Source: Mycolicibacterium bacteremicum
GTDB lineage: Bacteria; Actinomycetota; Actinomycetes; Mycobacteriales; Mycobacteriaceae
Assembly: GCF_002086115.1 (NCBI RefSeq)
Contig: NZ_MVHJ01000021.1
Span: 22,985-86,984 of the forward strand
DNA: 64,000 nt
Reading direction: 5' to 3'
Under the pieces are notes generated by a model. The model worked only from the letters and a program-made list of their open reading frames with translations. It was not told where the DNA came from and searched no databases. Position numbers and translations under genes: made by a program. Positions 54,378 to 63,403 of this stretch are shown in pieces. How positions within the stretch are numbered: the stretch's first letter is position 1; each line of letters starts with the position of its first letter.

Positions 54378-54752
54378 TCAAGCGCACCACTCGCGGAGCT
54401 GGTCGGCGATCAGCGCCAACTCCGGCTCCGCGCCGGTGGCCACCCGGATGACGAAGTCGAAGCGGTCGTCCTCCGACGCGGAAACCCATTGCTCGTTGAT
54501 CGCCAGAAATGTTCGGCAGGCGGCCCACGCCAGGCGCTTGTTACCGTCGACCAATGCGTGGTTGCGCGCAATCGAGTGCATCAGAGCGGCGGCCTTGAGA
54601 AACACGTCCGGGTAGGCATCATCACCGAAAACTGTCGCCCTGGGCCGAGATAGCGCGGATTCCAGCAGCCCGAAGTCGCGGATCGTCACATCCGGGTCGA
54701 TGGCCCGCTTCGCGATCTCGATCAGATCTTCGAGATCGAGGTACTCGGTCAC
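54378..54752 (-). CDS. doc: Doc-like Fic-fold toxin
   Basis: A 124-residue protein. The Fic/Doc motif is HALVDGNKRLAW at about residues 66-77, matching HxFx(D/E)xNKR of Doc toxins apart from leucine at the F position. Length matches Doc. Doc kinases phosphorylate elongation factor Tu and stop translation. GTG 54752 overlaps the antitoxin stop as GTGA, the usual antitoxin-first order. It is convergent with the MscS gene, separated by no more than a base. Confidence 0.85.
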   Translation of the reverse strand: MTEYLDLEDLIEIAKRAIDPDVTIRDFGLLESALSRPRATVFGDDAYPDVFLKAAALMHSIARNHALVDGNKRLAWAACRTFLAINEQWVSASEDDRFDFVIRVATGAEPELALIADQLREWCA

Positions 54753-54955
54753 GCGTCCTTGAGGCGCTCGAGAACGCCGGCCTCCTCGGTCAGCACCCGG
54801 CTCAGTGCCGCGTCGACCCTCGCCTTGTGTGCGTGCCGGGCGATGTACTCGTCGATGGCGGCCAACGCGACAGCCTGCATCGACCGACCCTCGGCCGCCG
54901 CCTGGCGGCGCAATGCCTCGGTCTGTTCATCACTGGTACGCAGTGTCATGCCCAT
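54749..54955 (-). CDS. Antitoxin, ribbon-helix-helix type
   Basis: A 68-residue protein. The N-terminus MTLRTSDEQTEALRRQAAAE with GRSMQAVALAAIDEYIARHA is a ribbon-helix-helix DNA-binding domain; the acidic/helical tail ending LERLKDA would bind the toxin. ATG 54955 (or 54949) starts it. The Doc-like toxin gene overlaps its end. A leaderless-type promoter with direct repeats sits directly upstream and is the likely target of self-repression. Confidence 0.8.
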   Translation of the reverse strand: MGMTLRTSDEQTEALRRQAAAEGRSMQAVALAAIDEYIARHAHKARVDAALSRVLTEEAGVLERLKDA

Positions 54956-54961
54956 GACGGC

Positions 54962-54981
54962 ATGATACCGAAGTGATACCG
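54962..54981 (-). promoter_or_regulatory. Promoter and direct-repeat operator of toxin/antitoxin pair
   Basis: TGATACCG occurs at 54963-54970 and again at 54974-54981, an 11-base period close to one DNA turn. On the minus strand the overlapping TATCAT (54967-54962) is a good -10 hexamer ending six bases before the ATG at 54955, so the transcript is probably leaderless. Direct repeats over the -10 fit binding by the ribbon-helix-helix antitoxin. Confidence 0.5.
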
Positions 54982-55003
54982 TAGTCGACCAGCGGAAATA
55001 TCC

Positions 55004-57085
55004 TCAGAGCAGCTTGTCGCAGGTGATGGGCAGATCGCGCACCCGCACCCCGGTCGCGTGGAATACCGCATTGGCCACCGCGGCCGCCGAGCCCACGATG
55101 CCGATCTCACCCGCGCCACGCGAACCCATCGGGTTGGCGTGCTCGTCCACATCGTCGAGCGCGAACGCCTCGATCGCCGGAACGTCGGCGTGCGAACTGA
55201 TGTGGTAGGTCGCCAGATCCCGGGTGACGATGTGCCCGAATCGCGGGTCGCGCACGCTCTCCTCGTGCAACGCCATCGACAGGCCCATCGTCATGCCGCC
55301 GATCAGCTGGGAGCGCAGCGTCGCCGGGTTGATCACCCGGCCCACCGAGAACACCCCGAGCATCCGGGACACGTGGATCTCCCCGGTGTACCGGTTGACC
55401 CGCGCCTCGGCGAAATGCGCCCCGAACGAGTACATCCCGTAGTTCTCGGCCTCCTCGTTGGCATCCTCGGCCGACGCGACGGTGTGCACCCCCACCTCGG
55501 GATGTTCGCCGTGGTCATGGCGGAACGCTCGCGCTGCGGCCACGATGGCGCGCCCCCACGAGGTGATGCCGGACGAGCCGCCGGCCACCGACGCACTCGG
55601 CAGCGAAGAATCACCGATCTGCAGGTCGATCGCGGACAACTCGCAGTCCAGCGCATCGGCGGCGATCTGTGCCAGCGCCGTCCAGGTGCCGGTGCCGATA
55701 TCGACCGCACCGATCTGCACGACGAACCGGCCCTGGCCGACGTGCTCGATGCGTGCGGAGTTACCGGGCATCACCATGGCGGGGTAGACCGCCGACGCCA
55801 CACCGCTGCCGATGAGCCATTCACCGTTGACGCGGTTGCCGGGCTTGGGATCCCGGTCGGCCCAGCCGAACCGTTCGGCGCCGGTCTGCAGGCATTCGAT
55901 CAGCCGGCGGTTCGACCACGGGCTGCCCGTCTCCGGATCGACGGGTGGCTCGTTGCGGATCCGCAGCTCGATGGGGTCGATATCGCAGGCCACCGCGAGC
56001 TCGTCCATGGCGACCTCGAGGGCGAACATGCCGGGGCACTCACCGGGGGCGCGCATCCAGAACGGCACCGGCACATCGAGGGTGGCCAGCTTGTGGCCGG
56101 TCTTGCGGTGCGGCGCGGCGTACATCATCCGCGAGGGTGTCGCGGTCTGCTCGGCGTACTCCTTGACCGTTGCGGTCTGCTCGACGACCTGATGGCTGAG
56201 GGCGAGCAGGCTGCCGTCACGCTGGGCACCGAGACGCAGATGCTGGATGGTGGGGGTGCGGTAGCCGACCACGTCGAACATCTGCTGGCGGGTCAGCGCC
56301 AGCTTCACCGGCTTGCCGGGCAGCCGCAGTGCGGCCATCACGACGAGGATGTTGTGCGAGTGCGGGGCGCCCTTGGAGCCGAAACCGCCACCCACGTTCT
56401 TCGCAATGACGCGCACCTGCTCCTGATCGAGACCGAAGGCGGTCGCCAACTCCTTGCGGGCGGCGTGCACACCCTGGGTGGAATCCCACAGCGTCAGTGC
56501 ATCGTTGTCCCACAACGCGATACAGGCATGCGGTTCCATCGGGTTGTTGTGCTCATGCGGGGTGGTGTAGATGTTGTCGACCACCACCGGTGCCTCCCGC
56601 AGCGCGGCCTCGGCGTCGCCGTCGGAGGTTTCCGCCGGATAGTCGGGGTTGACCTGCTCGGGGGTGTAGAGCGTCGGGTGATCCGCCGTCAGCTCGATGG
56701 CTGCGGGCTGCTCCTCATACTCCACGCGCACCAGTCCGGCGGCGTGCCGGGCGGTTTCGGCGCTGATGGCCACCACCGCACCGATCAGCTGACCGCGGTA
56801 GTGCACCGACGCGTCCTGCAGCACCGCGAGGTCACCGTTGGAGGTGTCGGCGAGTTCGGGCGCGTCGAAGACCGTCAGGACCGCCAGGACCCCGTCGGCA
56901 CTCTCGGCGGCCGCGGTGTCCATCGAGATGATCTGTCCGTGCGCGATGGTGGCCTGTACGGGATGCAGGTAGACCGGGTTCTCGACGTCGAATTCGAAGG
57001 CATAGGTGGCCGATCCGGTGACCTTGGCGGCACCGTCGCGGCGGGTGATGCGCGTACCGATGGACCGGGGTTCCAACAGGGTCAT
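55004..57085 (-). CDS. paoC: Molybdopterin subunit of PaoABC-like aldehyde oxidoreductase
   Basis: A 693-residue xanthine-dehydrogenase-family large subunit. Characteristic blocks: RITRRDGAAKVTGSATYAFE near the start, GGGFGSKGAPHSHNILVVMA around residue 235 (Mo-cofactor binding), MRAPGECPGMFALEVAMDEL around 345, and near the end GSRGAGEIGIVGSAAAVANA, where the glutamate is the catalytic base. It oxidises aldehydes or aromatic substrates with water as the oxygen source. ATG 57085 overlaps the FAD-subunit stop (ATGA); longer starts upstream are shadow. Similar in size to PaoC of E. coli. Last gene of a three-gene operon. Confidence 0.85.
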   Translation of the reverse strand: MTLLEPRSIGTRITRRDGAAKVTGSATYAFEFDVENPVYLHPVQATIAHGQIISMDTAAAESADGVLAVLTVFDAPELADTSNGDLAVLQDASVHYRGQLIGAVVAISAETARHAAGLVRVEYEEQPAAIELTADHPTLYTPEQVNPDYPAETSDGDAEAALREAPVVVDNIYTTPHEHNNPMEPHACIALWDNDALTLWDSTQGVHAARKELATAFGLDQEQVRVIAKNVGGGFGSKGAPHSHNILVVMAALRLPGKPVKLALTRQQMFDVVGYRTPTIQHLRLGAQRDGSLLALSHQVVEQTATVKEYAEQTATPSRMMYAAPHRKTGHKLATLDVPVPFWMRAPGECPGMFALEVAMDELAVACDIDPIELRIRNEPPVDPETGSPWSNRRLIECLQTGAERFGWADRDPKPGNRVNGEWLIGSGVASAVYPAMVMPGNSARIEHVGQGRFVVQIGAVDIGTGTWTALAQIAADALDCELSAIDLQIGDSSLPSASVAGGSSGITSWGRAIVAAARAFRHDHGEHPEVGVHTVASAEDANEEAENYGMYSFGAHFAEARVNRYTGEIHVSRMLGVFSVGRVINPATLRSQLIGGMTMGLSMALHEESVRDPRFGHIVTRDLATYHISSHADVPAIEAFALDDVDEHANPMGSRGAGEIGIVGSAAAVANAVFHATGVRVRDLPITCDKLL

Positions 57086-58077
57086 CGCCGATCTCCTTCC
57101 GCGATCGAGGTGAGGGTGGCCACGACGGCCCGCCGGGTCAGATCGACCTTGAACTCGTTGCCTTCCACGGGTTGCGCCTGGGCCAACTCCGCGGCTGCGG
57201 CGGCATCGAAGGCGTCCTCGCCGACCGTGTTGCCGACCAGGTGCTCCTCGCAAACTCGCGCCCGCCACGGTTTGTGTGCCACCCCGCCCAGCGCGATCCG
57301 CGCCGAGCGGATGACGTCGCCGTCGAGAACCAGCTCGGCGGCCACCGAGGTCAGCGCGAAGGCGTAGGAGGCGCGGTCGCGGACCTTGCGGTAGGTCGAC
57401 CGCGCACCGGCGGGCGGGGCGGGAATCTCGACCGCGGTGATCAGCGCGCCATCCGGCAGCGTGGTGTCACGGTCGGGCTGATCCCCGGGCAGCCGGTAGA
57501 ACTCGTCGATGGGCAGCCGGTGCTCGCCGTCGGCGTCGACGTAGACGATCTGCGCGTCCAGCGCCATCATCGCCACCGCCATGTCCGAGGGGTGCGCGGC
57601 CACACAGTGTTCGGAGGCACCCAGGATCGCGTGGTAACGCACGTATCCGCCGATGGCCGAGCATCCGCTGCCCGGGGTGCGCTTGTTGCACGGCGTGGTG
57701 ACATCCTGGAAATAGACACAGCGGGTGCGCTGCAACAGGTTTCCACCGGTGGTGGCGACATTGCGCAGCTGACCGGAGGCGCCGGCGAGCAGCGCCCGGG
57801 CCAGCACCGGGTACGCGGAGCGCACCACCGGATGGGCGGCCAGGTCGGCGTTGCGGACGTCGGCGCCGATGCGCAGCGCCCCGTCGTCGCCAACCTCGGT
57901 GTCCTGCAACGGGAACAGGTGGCTGATGTCGACCAGCAGGCTGGGCTCGGCGATACCGAGCTTCATGTGGTCGACGAGGTTGGTGCCGCCGGCCAGGAAC
58001 TTGGCGTCCGGGTGTTCGGCGATGGTGCTGACGGCGTCCTCGACGCTGGTGGCCCGGTGGTAGTCGAAGGGGATCAT
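57082..58077 (-). CDS. paoB: FAD subunit of PaoABC-like oxidoreductase
   Basis: A 331-residue CO-dehydrogenase-flavoprotein-like subunit. FAD-binding loops: FLAGGTNLVDHMKLG near residue 30 and NVATTGGNLLQRTRC near 105. Between and after them is a set of cysteines, TRCVYFQDVTTPCNKRTPGS with GCSAIGG, typical of the YagS/PaoB subclass that carries an extra 4Fe-4S cluster. It passes electrons from the Mo site to FAD. ATG 58077 overlaps the 2Fe-2S subunit stop. Central gene of the operon. Confidence 0.85.
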   Translation of the reverse strand: MIPFDYHRATSVEDAVSTIAEHPDAKFLAGGTNLVDHMKLGIAEPSLLVDISHLFPLQDTEVGDDGALRIGADVRNADLAAHPVVRSAYPVLARALLAGASGQLRNVATTGGNLLQRTRCVYFQDVTTPCNKRTPGSGCSAIGGYVRYHAILGASEHCVAAHPSDMAVAMMALDAQIVYVDADGEHRLPIDEFYRLPGDQPDRDTTLPDGALITAVEIPAPPAGARSTYRKVRDRASYAFALTSVAAELVLDGDVIRSARIALGGVAHKPWRARVCEEHLVGNTVGEDAFDAAAAAELAQAQPVEGNEFKVDLTRRAVVATLTSIAEGDRR

Positions 58078-58589
58078 CGGGCGCCCTCGTGGATCGCGGC
58101 GACGATGTTCGGGTACGCCGCACAGCGACACAGGTTGCCGCTCATGCGTTCCCGGATCTCCTCATCGGTCAGTTCGGGGTCGGCCTCCAGGTCGTCGGTG
58201 ACGTGACTGGGCGCCCCGGACTTGACCTCATCAAGCATCCCGACCGCTGAGCAGATCTGCCCGGGTGTGCAGTAGCCGCACTGGAATCCGTCGTGGTCCA
58301 GGAAGGCCTGCGCGATGGGATGCAGATCCTCGCCCGCACCGAGGCCGGCGGCGGTGACGATCTCGGCGCCGTCGTGGGCGACCGCGAAGGACAGGCAGGT
58401 CGTCTGGCGCCGGCCGTCGAGCAGCACCGTGCACGATCCGCACTGCCCGTGATCGCACCCCTTCTTCGGCGCGGTCACCCCGAGGTGCTCGCGCAGCAGA
58501 TCGAGCACGGTGGTGCGGTTGTCGATGCGGGCGGTGTGGTCGGCGCCGTCGACGCGCAGGGTGACCTCGGTGAAGTGGGCTGACTCCAT
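58074..58589 (-). CDS. paoA: 2Fe-2S subunit of PaoABC-like oxidoreductase
   Basis: A 171-residue protein with the two 2Fe-2S domains of the family: the plant-ferredoxin-like cysteines in GCDHGQCGSCTVLLDGRRQT and TTCLSF, and the second helical domain with CGYCTPGQICSAVG and GNLCRCAAYPNI. No Tat signal is evident, unlike the E. coli PaoA, so the enzyme is probably cytoplasmic. First gene of the operon; start ATG 58589. It transfers electrons out of the complex. Confidence 0.88.
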   Translation of the reverse strand: MESAHFTEVTLRVDGADHTARIDNRTTVLDLLREHLGVTAPKKGCDHGQCGSCTVLLDGRRQTTCLSFAVAHDGAEIVTAAGLGAGEDLHPIAQAFLDHDGFQCGYCTPGQICSAVGMLDEVKSGAPSHVTDDLEADPELTDEEIRERMSGNLCRCAAYPNIVAAIHEGAR

Positions 58590-58623
58590 GGCCCGGGGGT
58601 ACCCGGGCGGGATGGGGTGAAAC

Positions 58624-60243
58624 TCAGCCGTCGGCCGCGGCCACCAGCGAGCGCAGCTTGATCGTCGGGTTGTCCCGCAGGAAGCCCTCCAGACGCCACG
58701 GCGTCGAGAACAGCACCAGCAGCACCCCGTCGGAGCGGGTCAGCACCTCGGCGGACACCTGCTTGTTCATGAACTCGGCGTCCTCGGGATCCACGATGCG
58801 CGCCACCTGGTACGGCAGCGACTCCAGGGTGATCGCCGCACCGATCTCGGTCTCCATCCGGTGCGAGGCCACCTCGAACTGCATGGGGCCGACCGCGGCG
58901 AACACCGGTGCCTGCTCGCCACGCTTGTCGGAGCGCAGCACCTGCACCACGCCCTCCTGGTCGAGCTGCTCGATGCCCTTGCGGAACTGCTTGTGCTTGC
59001 TGGGATCCTTGCCGCGCACCACCGAGAAGTATTCGGGGGAGAAGCTCGGGATCGGCGGGAACGTCACCGGCACATCGCGATACAGCGTGTCGCCGGGGCG
59101 CAGTGCGGCCGCGTTGGCCAAACCGATCACGTCACCCGGCCACGCGTCGTCCAGGGTGGAGCGTTGCTGGCCGAACACCGACTGCGCGTACTTGGTGACG
59201 AACGGCTTGCCGGTGCCGGCATGGGTCAGCACATCACCGCGCTCGAAGGTGCCCGAGCAGACCCGGGCGTAGGCGATCCGGTCGCGGTGTGAGGAGTCCA
59301 TCCCGGCCTGCACCTTGAACACGAACGCGCTGAACGGCGCCTCCACCGGCCGCGGGCGGCCCTCGACGTCGACGATCGGGCCCGGGGAGGGCGCCAGGTC
59401 GACCAGCACGTCCAGCAGCTGGTTCACGCCGAAGTTCAGCGCCGCCGAGGTGAACAGCACCGGGGAGGACTCACCGGCCAGGAAGGTCTCGCGGTCGTAG
59501 TCCGAGCCGTCCATCGACAGCAGCTCGGATTCCTCGACGGCGGTGTCCCAGTCGCCCTCGGCCGCGGCGTACGCCTGGTCGGCGGGGATGTGCTCCTCCG
59601 GGGCGGCGGTGGCGCCGCCGGCGGTGCGGGTGAAGCGGATGTAATGCCCCTTGCGGCGGTCCATCACGCCCTTGAAGTCACCGGCGATGCCGACCGGCCA
59701 GGTCAGCGGTGTGGTGCGCAGCCCGATCCGCTCGTGGATCTCGTCCATCAACTCCAGCGCGTGCCGGCCGGGGCGGTCCCACTTGTTGATCACCGTGATG
59801 ATCGGGATGCCGCGGTGCTTACACACCTGGAACAGCTTGAGGGTCTGCGGCTCAAGGCCTTTGGCGGCGTCGATGAGCATGACCGCGGCGTCGACGGCGG
59901 TGAGCACCCGGTAGGTGTCCTCGGAGAAGTCGGCGTGGCCGGGGGTGTCGAGCAGGTTGATGACGCAGTCGCGGTAGGGGAACTGCAGCGCGGTCGAGGT
60001 GATCGAGAGACCGCGGGCCTTCTCCATCTCCATCCAGTCCGACACGGTGGATTTGCGGCCGGCCTTGCCGTGGATGGCGCCCGCCTCGTTGATCACCCGG
60101 GCGTGCAGCGCGAGCGCCTCGGTGAGCGTCGACTTACCGGCGTCGGGGTGGCTGATCACGGCGAAGGTGCGGCGGCGGGCCGCCTCGTCGGCGATCCGGG
60201 CGGCTGATTTGGCGTCGGCGGTGGTCAGGGCGTTCTCGGTCAT
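58624..60243 (-). CDS. prfC: Peptide chain release factor 3
   Basis: A 539-residue translational GTPase. G1 SHPDAGKSTLTEALALHARV near residue 30, switch region GRKSTVSDWMEMEKARGLSI (RF3-specific), G3 DTPGHADFSEDTYR near 98, G4 NKWD near 150. Domain 2/3 blocks such as GPMQFEVASHRMETE follow. RF3 recycles class I release factors from ribosomes. ATG 60243 is the natural N-terminus (TENALTTADAKSAARIADEA); upstream open sequence is not RF3-like. It is divergent from the LOG-family gene with about 50 bases between. Confidence 0.95.
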   Translation of the reverse strand: MTENALTTADAKSAARIADEAARRRTFAVISHPDAGKSTLTEALALHARVINEAGAIHGKAGRKSTVSDWMEMEKARGLSITSTALQFPYRDCVINLLDTPGHADFSEDTYRVLTAVDAAVMLIDAAKGLEPQTLKLFQVCKHRGIPIITVINKWDRPGRHALELMDEIHERIGLRTTPLTWPVGIAGDFKGVMDRRKGHYIRFTRTAGGATAAPEEHIPADQAYAAAEGDWDTAVEESELLSMDGSDYDRETFLAGESSPVLFTSAALNFGVNQLLDVLVDLAPSPGPIVDVEGRPRPVEAPFSAFVFKVQAGMDSSHRDRIAYARVCSGTFERGDVLTHAGTGKPFVTKYAQSVFGQQRSTLDDAWPGDVIGLANAAALRPGDTLYRDVPVTFPPIPSFSPEYFSVVRGKDPSKHKQFRKGIEQLDQEGVVQVLRSDKRGEQAPVFAAVGPMQFEVASHRMETEIGAAITLESLPYQVARIVDPEDAEFMNKQVSAEVLTRSDGVLLVLFSTPWRLEGFLRDNPTIKLRSLVAAADG

Positions 60244-60292
60244 TTCACCCTCGATGATATTTGCCCAGGTCGGTAAACCGATAATCGCAGGT

Positions 60293-60865
60293 ATGCACAT
60301 CTGCGTGTTCCTGTCCGCCGCCGACCTCGACGCCCGCTACACCACCCCGGCCCGCGAGTTCGCCACCGCACTCGGCGCGGCCGGGCACACCCTGGTGTGG
60401 GGTGGCTCGAACACCGGGCTGATGAAGGTCATCGCCGACGGGGTGGCCCAGGCCGGCGGGCGGCTGTGCGGCATCTCGGTGGAGTTCCTGCGGGCCAAGG
60501 CCCGGCCCGATGCCGACGAGATGGTGTTCGCCCGCGATCTCGCCGACCGCAAGGCCCAGCTGCTGGCCCGGGCCGACGCGCTGGTGGTGCTGGCCGGCGG
60601 ACTGGGCACCCTGGACGAGGCCACCGAGATCCTGGAGCTGCGCAAACACGGTCACCACAGCAAGCCGGTGGTGCTGCTCAACACCGCCGGGTTCTATGAC
60701 GGGCTGGTGATGCAGCTGCGTCGGATGGAGAGCGACGGATTCCTGCCGCTGCCGCTCGACGAGCTCATCTACGTCACCGACGACGGCGCCGACATCCTCG
60801 ATTACCTGCAAAGGCGTCAATTCGTTCAAGATCACCCCGGGGATGCCGCGCGTTTGTCACCATGA
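60293..60865 (+). CDS. LOG-family protein (cytokinin riboside 5'-monophosphate phosphoribohydrolase type)
   Basis: A 190-residue Rossmann-type protein. The LOG signature GGLGTLDEATEIL lies near residue 103-115 (family pattern PGGxGTxxE, here AGGLGTLDE), preceded by GGSNTGLMKVIADG, the nucleotide-binding loop. Such proteins release ribose phosphate from nucleotide monophosphates; in mycobacteria relatives make free cytokinin-like bases. ATG 60293 is chosen; the long upstream frame is antisense to prfC. The YceI-like gene begins five bases after its stop. Confidence 0.85.
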   Translation: MHICVFLSAADLDARYTTPAREFATALGAAGHTLVWGGSNTGLMKVIADGVAQAGGRLCGISVEFLRAKARPDADEMVFARDLADRKAQLLARADALVVLAGGLGTLDEATEILELRKHGHHSKPVVLLNTAGFYDGLVMQLRRMESDGFLPLPLDELIYVTDDGADILDYLQRRQFVQDHPGDAARLSP

Positions 60866-60869
60866 CCCG

Positions 60870-61553
60870 GTGAGGAAGAAGGGTTGGGCGATCGTCGCGG
60901 GTGTGCTGGCGGCGCTGCTGCTCGCCGCGCTGGCGGCCGCCCCGTGGGCCTACAAGAACCTGCTGGAGAGCCCGCCCCAACCCGCACTCGCGCTCCCGGG
61001 TGACGCCGCGCCCGCGACCACCGACGTCGACGGCAGCTGGACCGTGCAGTCCGACTCGCAGGCCGGCTACCGCGTGCGCCAGCAGCTGCTGTGGGAGATG
61101 ATCGACGTCAACGGCCGCACCCCGGCCGTCACCGGCAGCGCCGACATCGCCGAATCCCGGATTCGCGCATTGCATTTCAGCGTCGATATGGCGACCCTGC
61201 GATCCGACAGCCCGGGCCGGGACGAGAAGTTCCGCAGCGCCGACGCGCTGGAGACCGGCACCTTCCGGACGGCCGAATTGTTCAGCAATGTGCCCGTCGA
61301 CCTGTCCGGGGTGCCCGCCGACGGCAGCCCGGTACACCTGGAGATCCCGGTACACCTGACGCTCAAGGGCGTCACCCGACCCGCCGTCGCGTCGGTCGAT
61401 GTCCGGCGCAACGGGGACCGTGTCGACGTGGCCGGCACCGTCGGGGTCCGGCTCCTCGACTTCAACGTCGACCCACCCAAACCGTTCATGTCGCTGCTGG
61501 AGGTCCAGCCGACGGCCACCATCGAGTTCCTGGTGCACCTGGCCAAGGGCTGA
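60870..61553 (+). CDS. YceI-family lipocalin-like exported protein
   Basis: A 227-residue protein. An N-terminal membrane anchor or signal (GWAIVAGVLAALLLAALAAA) is followed by a Pro/Ala linker and the YceI beta-barrel, recognisable from DGSWTVQSDSQAGYRVRQQL, GSADIAESRIRALHFSVDMA, FRSADALETGTFRTAELFS and LKGVTRPAVASVDV. YceI proteins bind lipids or isoprenoids outside the cytoplasm. GTG 60870 is used; ATG 60843 would overlap the LOG gene. It is probably co-transcribed with the LOG gene. Confidence 0.85.
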   Translation: MRKKGWAIVAGVLAALLLAALAAAPWAYKNLLESPPQPALALPGDAAPATTDVDGSWTVQSDSQAGYRVRQQLLWEMIDVNGRTPAVTGSADIAESRIRALHFSVDMATLRSDSPGRDEKFRSADALETGTFRTAELFSNVPVDLSGVPADGSPVHLEIPVHLTLKGVTRPAVASVDVRRNGDRVDVAGTVGVRLLDFNVDPPKPFMSLLEVQPTATIEFLVHLAKG

Positions 61554-61554
61554 C

Positions 61555-63402
61555 TCAGCGCCCGAACCACCGCCTGCGCGGCGCCGGGTCCCGGCGCGGC
61601 ACATACGGCCACGGGTTGTGGCGCTCGGGCACCGAGGCCGCGCGCACCTGCTTGAGCTGGGTGCGCAGCGCGGCGCGTACCTCCTGCAGTGCCGGGTCGT
61701 CCCAGCGGTTGACGGCCTCAGCCGGATCGCCGGTCAGGTCGTAGAGCTCCCACTGATCGTCGAGCACATCGCTGCGGTAGCGCTGCGCCCCGCGCCCGGT
61801 GTAGGCGAGCTGCCGCACCCCCGGCTCGGTCCAGGTGCCCGGATCGTCGAAGGTGCGCACCAGCTTCCACAACCGGCCGTCGACGCGGGCCACCAGCCCC
61901 TCGAAGTTGCCCGCCACCCCGACCGGAACCCGGATACGCAGCGGCGCAGGAGGATTGACATCACGACCCAGCTGGCGCGCCAGCCCGGACGCCCCGGAGT
62001 CACCCTCGAGCACATTGTCGCGGGTCAGCAGATACACCGCGCGGTCCGCGTCGGCGGGTGCCCCGGCCACCACCGACATCAGATCCCGCCCGGGCAGCGG
62101 ATGCACCTCGCTGAACGCGGCGGCCAGCTCGGCCGCGGCGGCGGACACGTCGATACCGGCCGCGCCGAGCAGCGTCGGCACCAGGTCCACATGCGAGGTC
62201 GGCGCGTCCACCGTGCGGGCGGTGGTGGCGTGCGCACCGATACCGGCGATGACGAACGGCACCCGGGTCGCCTCGTCGTAGAGGTTGAACCACTTCTGGT
62301 GCAGGCCGCCGTGCGCGCCGAGCAGCTCCCCGTGATCCGAGGTGCGGACCAGCAACGCGTCGGTCGAGCCCTCGGTGACGGCGCGGCGCACCCGGTCCAG
62401 AGGGCCGTCGACCTCGGCGTGCAACCGGTAGTAGAGATCGCGGTACTGCTGCGCCTTGGTGCGGTAGGTGCGCCGTACCGCGCGCGTCGGCCCATAGCCC
62501 GAGTAGTAGGCGTCACGAAAAGCGGCCTGGGCGGCCGGTTTTGCCTGGAGATCCTCCGACGCGGTCGGCGCCTCGGGGACATGCGGGGGATCGGCGGACG
62601 GGTCCGCCGGCAACGGGTTGCGCCGCGACCACGCCGGAAACAACACGATGTCATGGGGATTGACGAAGCTGGCCACCAGCAGGAACGGTCTCAGGGCCGC
62701 GGCGTCCCCGGCCCGCCGGCGGGCATACCGATCCTGCAGCCACGCCACGATCCGGTCGGCGCACAGCGGGTCGCGGCGAAATCCGCTGTTGGCCAGCGCC
62801 GCCCCGTGTGGCTCGGGGCCCACCCAGCCGGAGAAGCCGTATGGGCTCAGCGGATCGGCGTCCAGATACGCCTGGACCGCCTGCTCGTCTACGGCACCGT
62901 GGTCATCGTTGGTGGCCAGGATCTTTCCGGTCGAGTCGGTCAGGTCGGCATGCGAGATATGCCATTTGCCGTCGTAATGGGTGTCGTAACCGGCTGCGCG
63001 GAACCAGTTTCCGAGGGTGGGCACCTCGCCGCGGCGCAGCCAGCGCAACCGTGAGTCGTCGTAGCGCTTGCCTAGGCCGTCGGTCTGGGTGACACCGTGC
63101 AGATCGGGGTAGTGGCCGGTGAACAGGGTCGGCCGGCTCGGTACGCAGGCCAGTGACCCGGTGTAGTGCCGGGTGAAGGCAACCCCGTGCTCGTCGAACC
63201 AGCGTCGGCCGGTCAGCACCCCGGCCCGCCAGTCCCGCACGGCGGCCGCCTCGTATGGCGGGATCGCGCGTTCCTCGTCGGTCATCAGGATGACGATGTC
63301 GGGTTTTCCCGGAGACACGATTCGCTCGCAAGCATCGCTCATGGACACGATTCGCTCGCAAGCATCGCTCATGGACACGATTCGCTCGCAAGCATCGCTC
63401 AT
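61555..63402 (-). CDS. Sulfatase with a repeat-encoded N-terminus
   Basis: A 615-residue alkaline-phosphatase-superfamily sulfatase. The formylglycine motif CVPSRPTLFTGHY is at about residues 86-98 (C at 86 becomes formylglycine), with metal residues in PDIVILMTDEER near 33-44 and in TSDHGELLGAHG near 356. It would hydrolyse sulfate esters. The first 30 residues are three copies of MSDACERIVS, encoded by a 30-bp tandem triplication; each copy begins with ATG, so starts at 63402, 63372 and 63342 are all possible. No signal peptide is visible. An anaerobic-type maturation gene is not in the window. Confidence 0.88.
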   Translation of the reverse strand: MSDACERIVSMSDACERIVSMSDACERIVSPGKPDIVILMTDEERAIPPYEAAAVRDWRAGVLTGRRWFDEHGVAFTRHYTGSLACVPSRPTLFTGHYPDLHGVTQTDGLGKRYDDSRLRWLRRGEVPTLGNWFRAAGYDTHYDGKWHISHADLTDSTGKILATNDDHGAVDEQAVQAYLDADPLSPYGFSGWVGPEPHGAALANSGFRRDPLCADRIVAWLQDRYARRRAGDAAALRPFLLVASFVNPHDIVLFPAWSRRNPLPADPSADPPHVPEAPTASEDLQAKPAAQAAFRDAYYSGYGPTRAVRRTYRTKAQQYRDLYYRLHAEVDGPLDRVRRAVTEGSTDALLVRTSDHGELLGAHGGLHQKWFNLYDEATRVPFVIAGIGAHATTARTVDAPTSHVDLVPTLLGAAGIDVSAAAAELAAAFSEVHPLPGRDLMSVVAGAPADADRAVYLLTRDNVLEGDSGASGLARQLGRDVNPPAPLRIRVPVGVAGNFEGLVARVDGRLWKLVRTFDDPGTWTEPGVRQLAYTGRGAQRYRSDVLDDQWELYDLTGDPAEAVNRWDDPALQEVRAALRTQLKQVRAASVPERHNPWPYVPRRDPAPRRRWFGR

Positions 63403-63403
63403 G
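63314..63403. repeat. 30-bp perfect tandem repeat, three copies
   Basis: Three identical 30-base units lie at 63314-63343, 63344-63373 and 63374-63403, with no difference between copies. The unit contains GATTCGCTCGCAAGC. On the minus strand each gives ATG and ten codons (MSDACERIVS), forming the N-terminus of the sulfatase. Because the unit is a multiple of three, loss or gain of a copy keeps the frame. Perfect identity points to a recent expansion. Confidence 0.9.

Noticed and set aside
55058..57367. Very long open frame on the plus strand opposite the molybdenum enzyme gene
   Set aside because: Its residues are arginine/histidine-rich low-complexity text with no motif, while the minus strand encodes a clear enzyme; it is the antisense of GC-rich coding DNA.
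63314..63403. CRISPR array
   Set aside because: The three repeats are directly abutting with no spacers and lie inside a gene.
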